From positions 1 to 14,756 of the forward strand of contig DYKC01000021.1 in NCBI GenBank assembly GCA_020722825.1: a stretch of DNA of 14,756 nt. The letters run 5' to 3'. Made by a program: the position numbers and the translations under genes. The DNA is from Vermiphilus sp. (GTDB lineage Bacteria > Ratteibacteria > UBA8468 > B48-G9 > JAFGKM01). Shown here one piece after another: positions 13,599 through 14,756 of this stretch (within the stretch, counting starts at the first letter, position 1; every line of letters starts with the position of its first letter). The notes below the pieces were generated by a model. It was given only the letters and a program-made list of their open reading frames with translations. It ran no database searches and had not been told where the DNA came from.

Positions 13599-14756
13599 CA
13601 GAAATATATCTTATAGACGGAAGTGCACTTATATACCGCTCCTTTTACGCAATCAGAGACTTAAGAACCTCTTCCGGACAACTCACCAATGCAATATACG
13701 GTTTTACCACCACGCTTCTGAAAATCCTGAAAGACAAAAAGCCTGAGTATATATGTGTCTTTTTTGATCTTAAGGGACCAACAATGCGACATAAGGCTTT
13801 TGCGGAATATAAGGCACAGAGAAAACCTATGCCTGATGAACTTGTGGCTCAACTGCCTTTAATAAAAAAGATAACCGAACTGCTCGGCATTAAGTACCTT
13901 GAAAAGGAAGGATATGAGGCAGATGATATTATCGCAACCCTGACGGAGAAATTCAAAAAGGAAGGATATGAAATCGTTATTGTGACAATGGATAAAGACA
14001 TAATGCAGGTTCTTGATGAAAACGTGACTATTTTGAACCCTGCCGGCTGGAAATATTTCCAGTTGAAGGATTTTATAAAGAAATACAATCTTTCACCTGA
14101 AAAGATACCTGACATAATCGGTCTTGCAGGAGATCCATCAGATAACATTCCAGGTGTTTTCGGTATAGGAGAAAAAACTGCTCTCAAACTCCTTCAAACC
14201 TATGGAACCATGGAAAACCTTTTAGAGAACCTTCAATCCATAGACTCGGAAAAAATCCGGAAAAAACTGCTGGAAAGTAGAGAAACAGCAATTTTGAGCA
14301 AGGAACTCGCAATTCTGCACAGGAACGTTGATTTAGAAGTAAAACTGAAAAATATAAAGATATCTATCCCCCACATAAGGGAACTGCTTGAAACATTTGA
14401 AAAACTGGAATTCAGGAAACTTGCCGGGCAATTAAAGGAACTGAATCCTTCTATAACAAACCTATATTCGCAGGAGGACCTGTTAACCTTTTCTAACGGA
14501 GAATCGGTCAGGATGGATGAACTTAAATCCAGCCCGGACAAATACAGGGAACTGCTTGAAGATGAGAAAACGGAAAAATACGGTTTTAACCTGAAGAATT
14601 TTATAACCTATCTTGCCCATAAAAAAATTTCATTTAAAAACCCATCTTTTGATTTTGCAATCGCCCGTCATCTTTCCGGTAAGGTAATAAACGAAAGTAA
14701 CGTTTCTTTATTGATAAGGCAATACAGACAGATACTCAGAAAACTTGATATGGAAG
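13595..14756 (+). CDS. polA: DNA polymerase I, N-terminal part (3' end outside window)
   Basis: First 387 residues of DNA polymerase I, which removes RNA primers and fills gaps in replication and repair. The 5'-3' nuclease domain (about 1-285) is complete: LIDGS with Asp8, CVFFD with Asp58, YKAQRKPMPDEL (72-83), YEADD (107-111), VTMDKD (130-135) and GLAGDPSDNIPGVFGIGEKT (176-195). The following region should be the 3'-5' exonuclease domain but is short: only ~45 residues separate the nuclease end from KYGFNLKNFITYL (328-340). That stretch aligns with E. coli KVGQNLKYD, where the catalytic Asp424 is replaced by Phe336, and no D-X-E motif precedes it. The polymerase domain lies beyond the window. 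The ATG overlaps the gspM stop (ATGA). Confidence 0.95.
   Translation, partial: MTEIYLIDGSALIYRSFYAIRDLRTSSGQLTNAIYGFTTTLLKILKDKKPEYICVFFDLKGPTMRHKAFAEYKAQRKPMPDELVAQLPLIKKITELLGIKYLEKEGYEADDIIATLTEKFKKEGYEIVIVTMDKDIMQVLDENVTILNPAGWKYFQLKDFIKKYNLSPEKIPDIIGLAGDPSDNIPGVFGIGEKTALKLLQTYGTMENLLENLQSIDSEKIRKKLLESRETAILSKELAILHRNVDLEVKLKNIKISIPHIRELLETFEKLEFRKLAGQLKELNPSITNLYSQEDLLTFSNGESVRMDELKSSPDKYRELLEDEKTEKYGFNLKNFITYLAHKKISFKNPSFDFAIARHLSGKVINESNVSLLIRQYRQILRKLDME

Noticed and set aside
1..14756. CRISPR arrays, insertion sequences, tRNA or rRNA genes, phage att sites
   Set aside because: No regular direct repeats, transposase motifs, terminal inverted repeats or tRNA-like cloverleaf sequences were recognised on either strand.

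Overview
The window looks like chromosomal DNA from a diderm (outer-membrane) bacterium. It carries both halves of the ADP-heptose pathway, a lipobox-bearing lipoprotein, and a run of type II secretion (T2SS) genes. The DNA is AT-rich (roughly 40% GC by eye) and tightly packed. Apart from ORF shadows, every gene is on the + strand, many with 1-30 bp overlaps. The gene mix (separate rfaE1/rfaE2, a SpoVG homologue next to ispE, a compact gspF-M block) fits an uncultivated lineage such as Omnitrophota or a PVC relative. That placement is inference only: no rRNA or tRNA gene is present to anchor it.

Layout: (1) 3-467, the tail of a family 2 glycosyltransferase. (2) 665-2165, rfaE1 and rfaE2, overlapping, which make the ADP-heptose donor for LPS core. 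(3) 2232-5213, a DUF3108 lipoprotein, tsaB (tRNA t6A synthesis) and a family 4 glycosyltransferase, each overlapping the next. (4) 5243-7622, lepB (signal peptidase I), grpE, ispE and a spoVG-family gene with an inserted zinc ribbon. (5) 7726-13598, gspF, G, H, I, J, K, L and M, the inner-membrane platform and pseudopilins of a T2SS. gspE, gspD and gspC are not in the window. (6) 13595 to the window end, the 5' part of polA, overlapping gspM by ATGA.

Three sigma70-type promoters with exact 17-nt spacers precede groups 2, 3 and 4. Two of them place the -10 box so that transcription should start on or next to the A of the start codon, and those genes lack a Shine-Dalgarno sequence, which suggests leaderless mRNAs. 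No convincing intrinsic terminator was seen, so read-through between groups is possible.

The most notable points are: a gspH gene whose frame breaks at a nine-T run (pseudogene, base-call error or slippage); a SpoVG homologue with a four-cysteine zinc ribbon inserted in its conserved core; the two predicted leaderless promoters; and a PolA whose 3'-5' proofreading domain appears shortened and lacks recognisable catalytic acids. I found no CRISPR array, insertion sequence, tRNA or rRNA, and no wholly new multi-gene system. Most of the region is recognisable housekeeping and secretion machinery.
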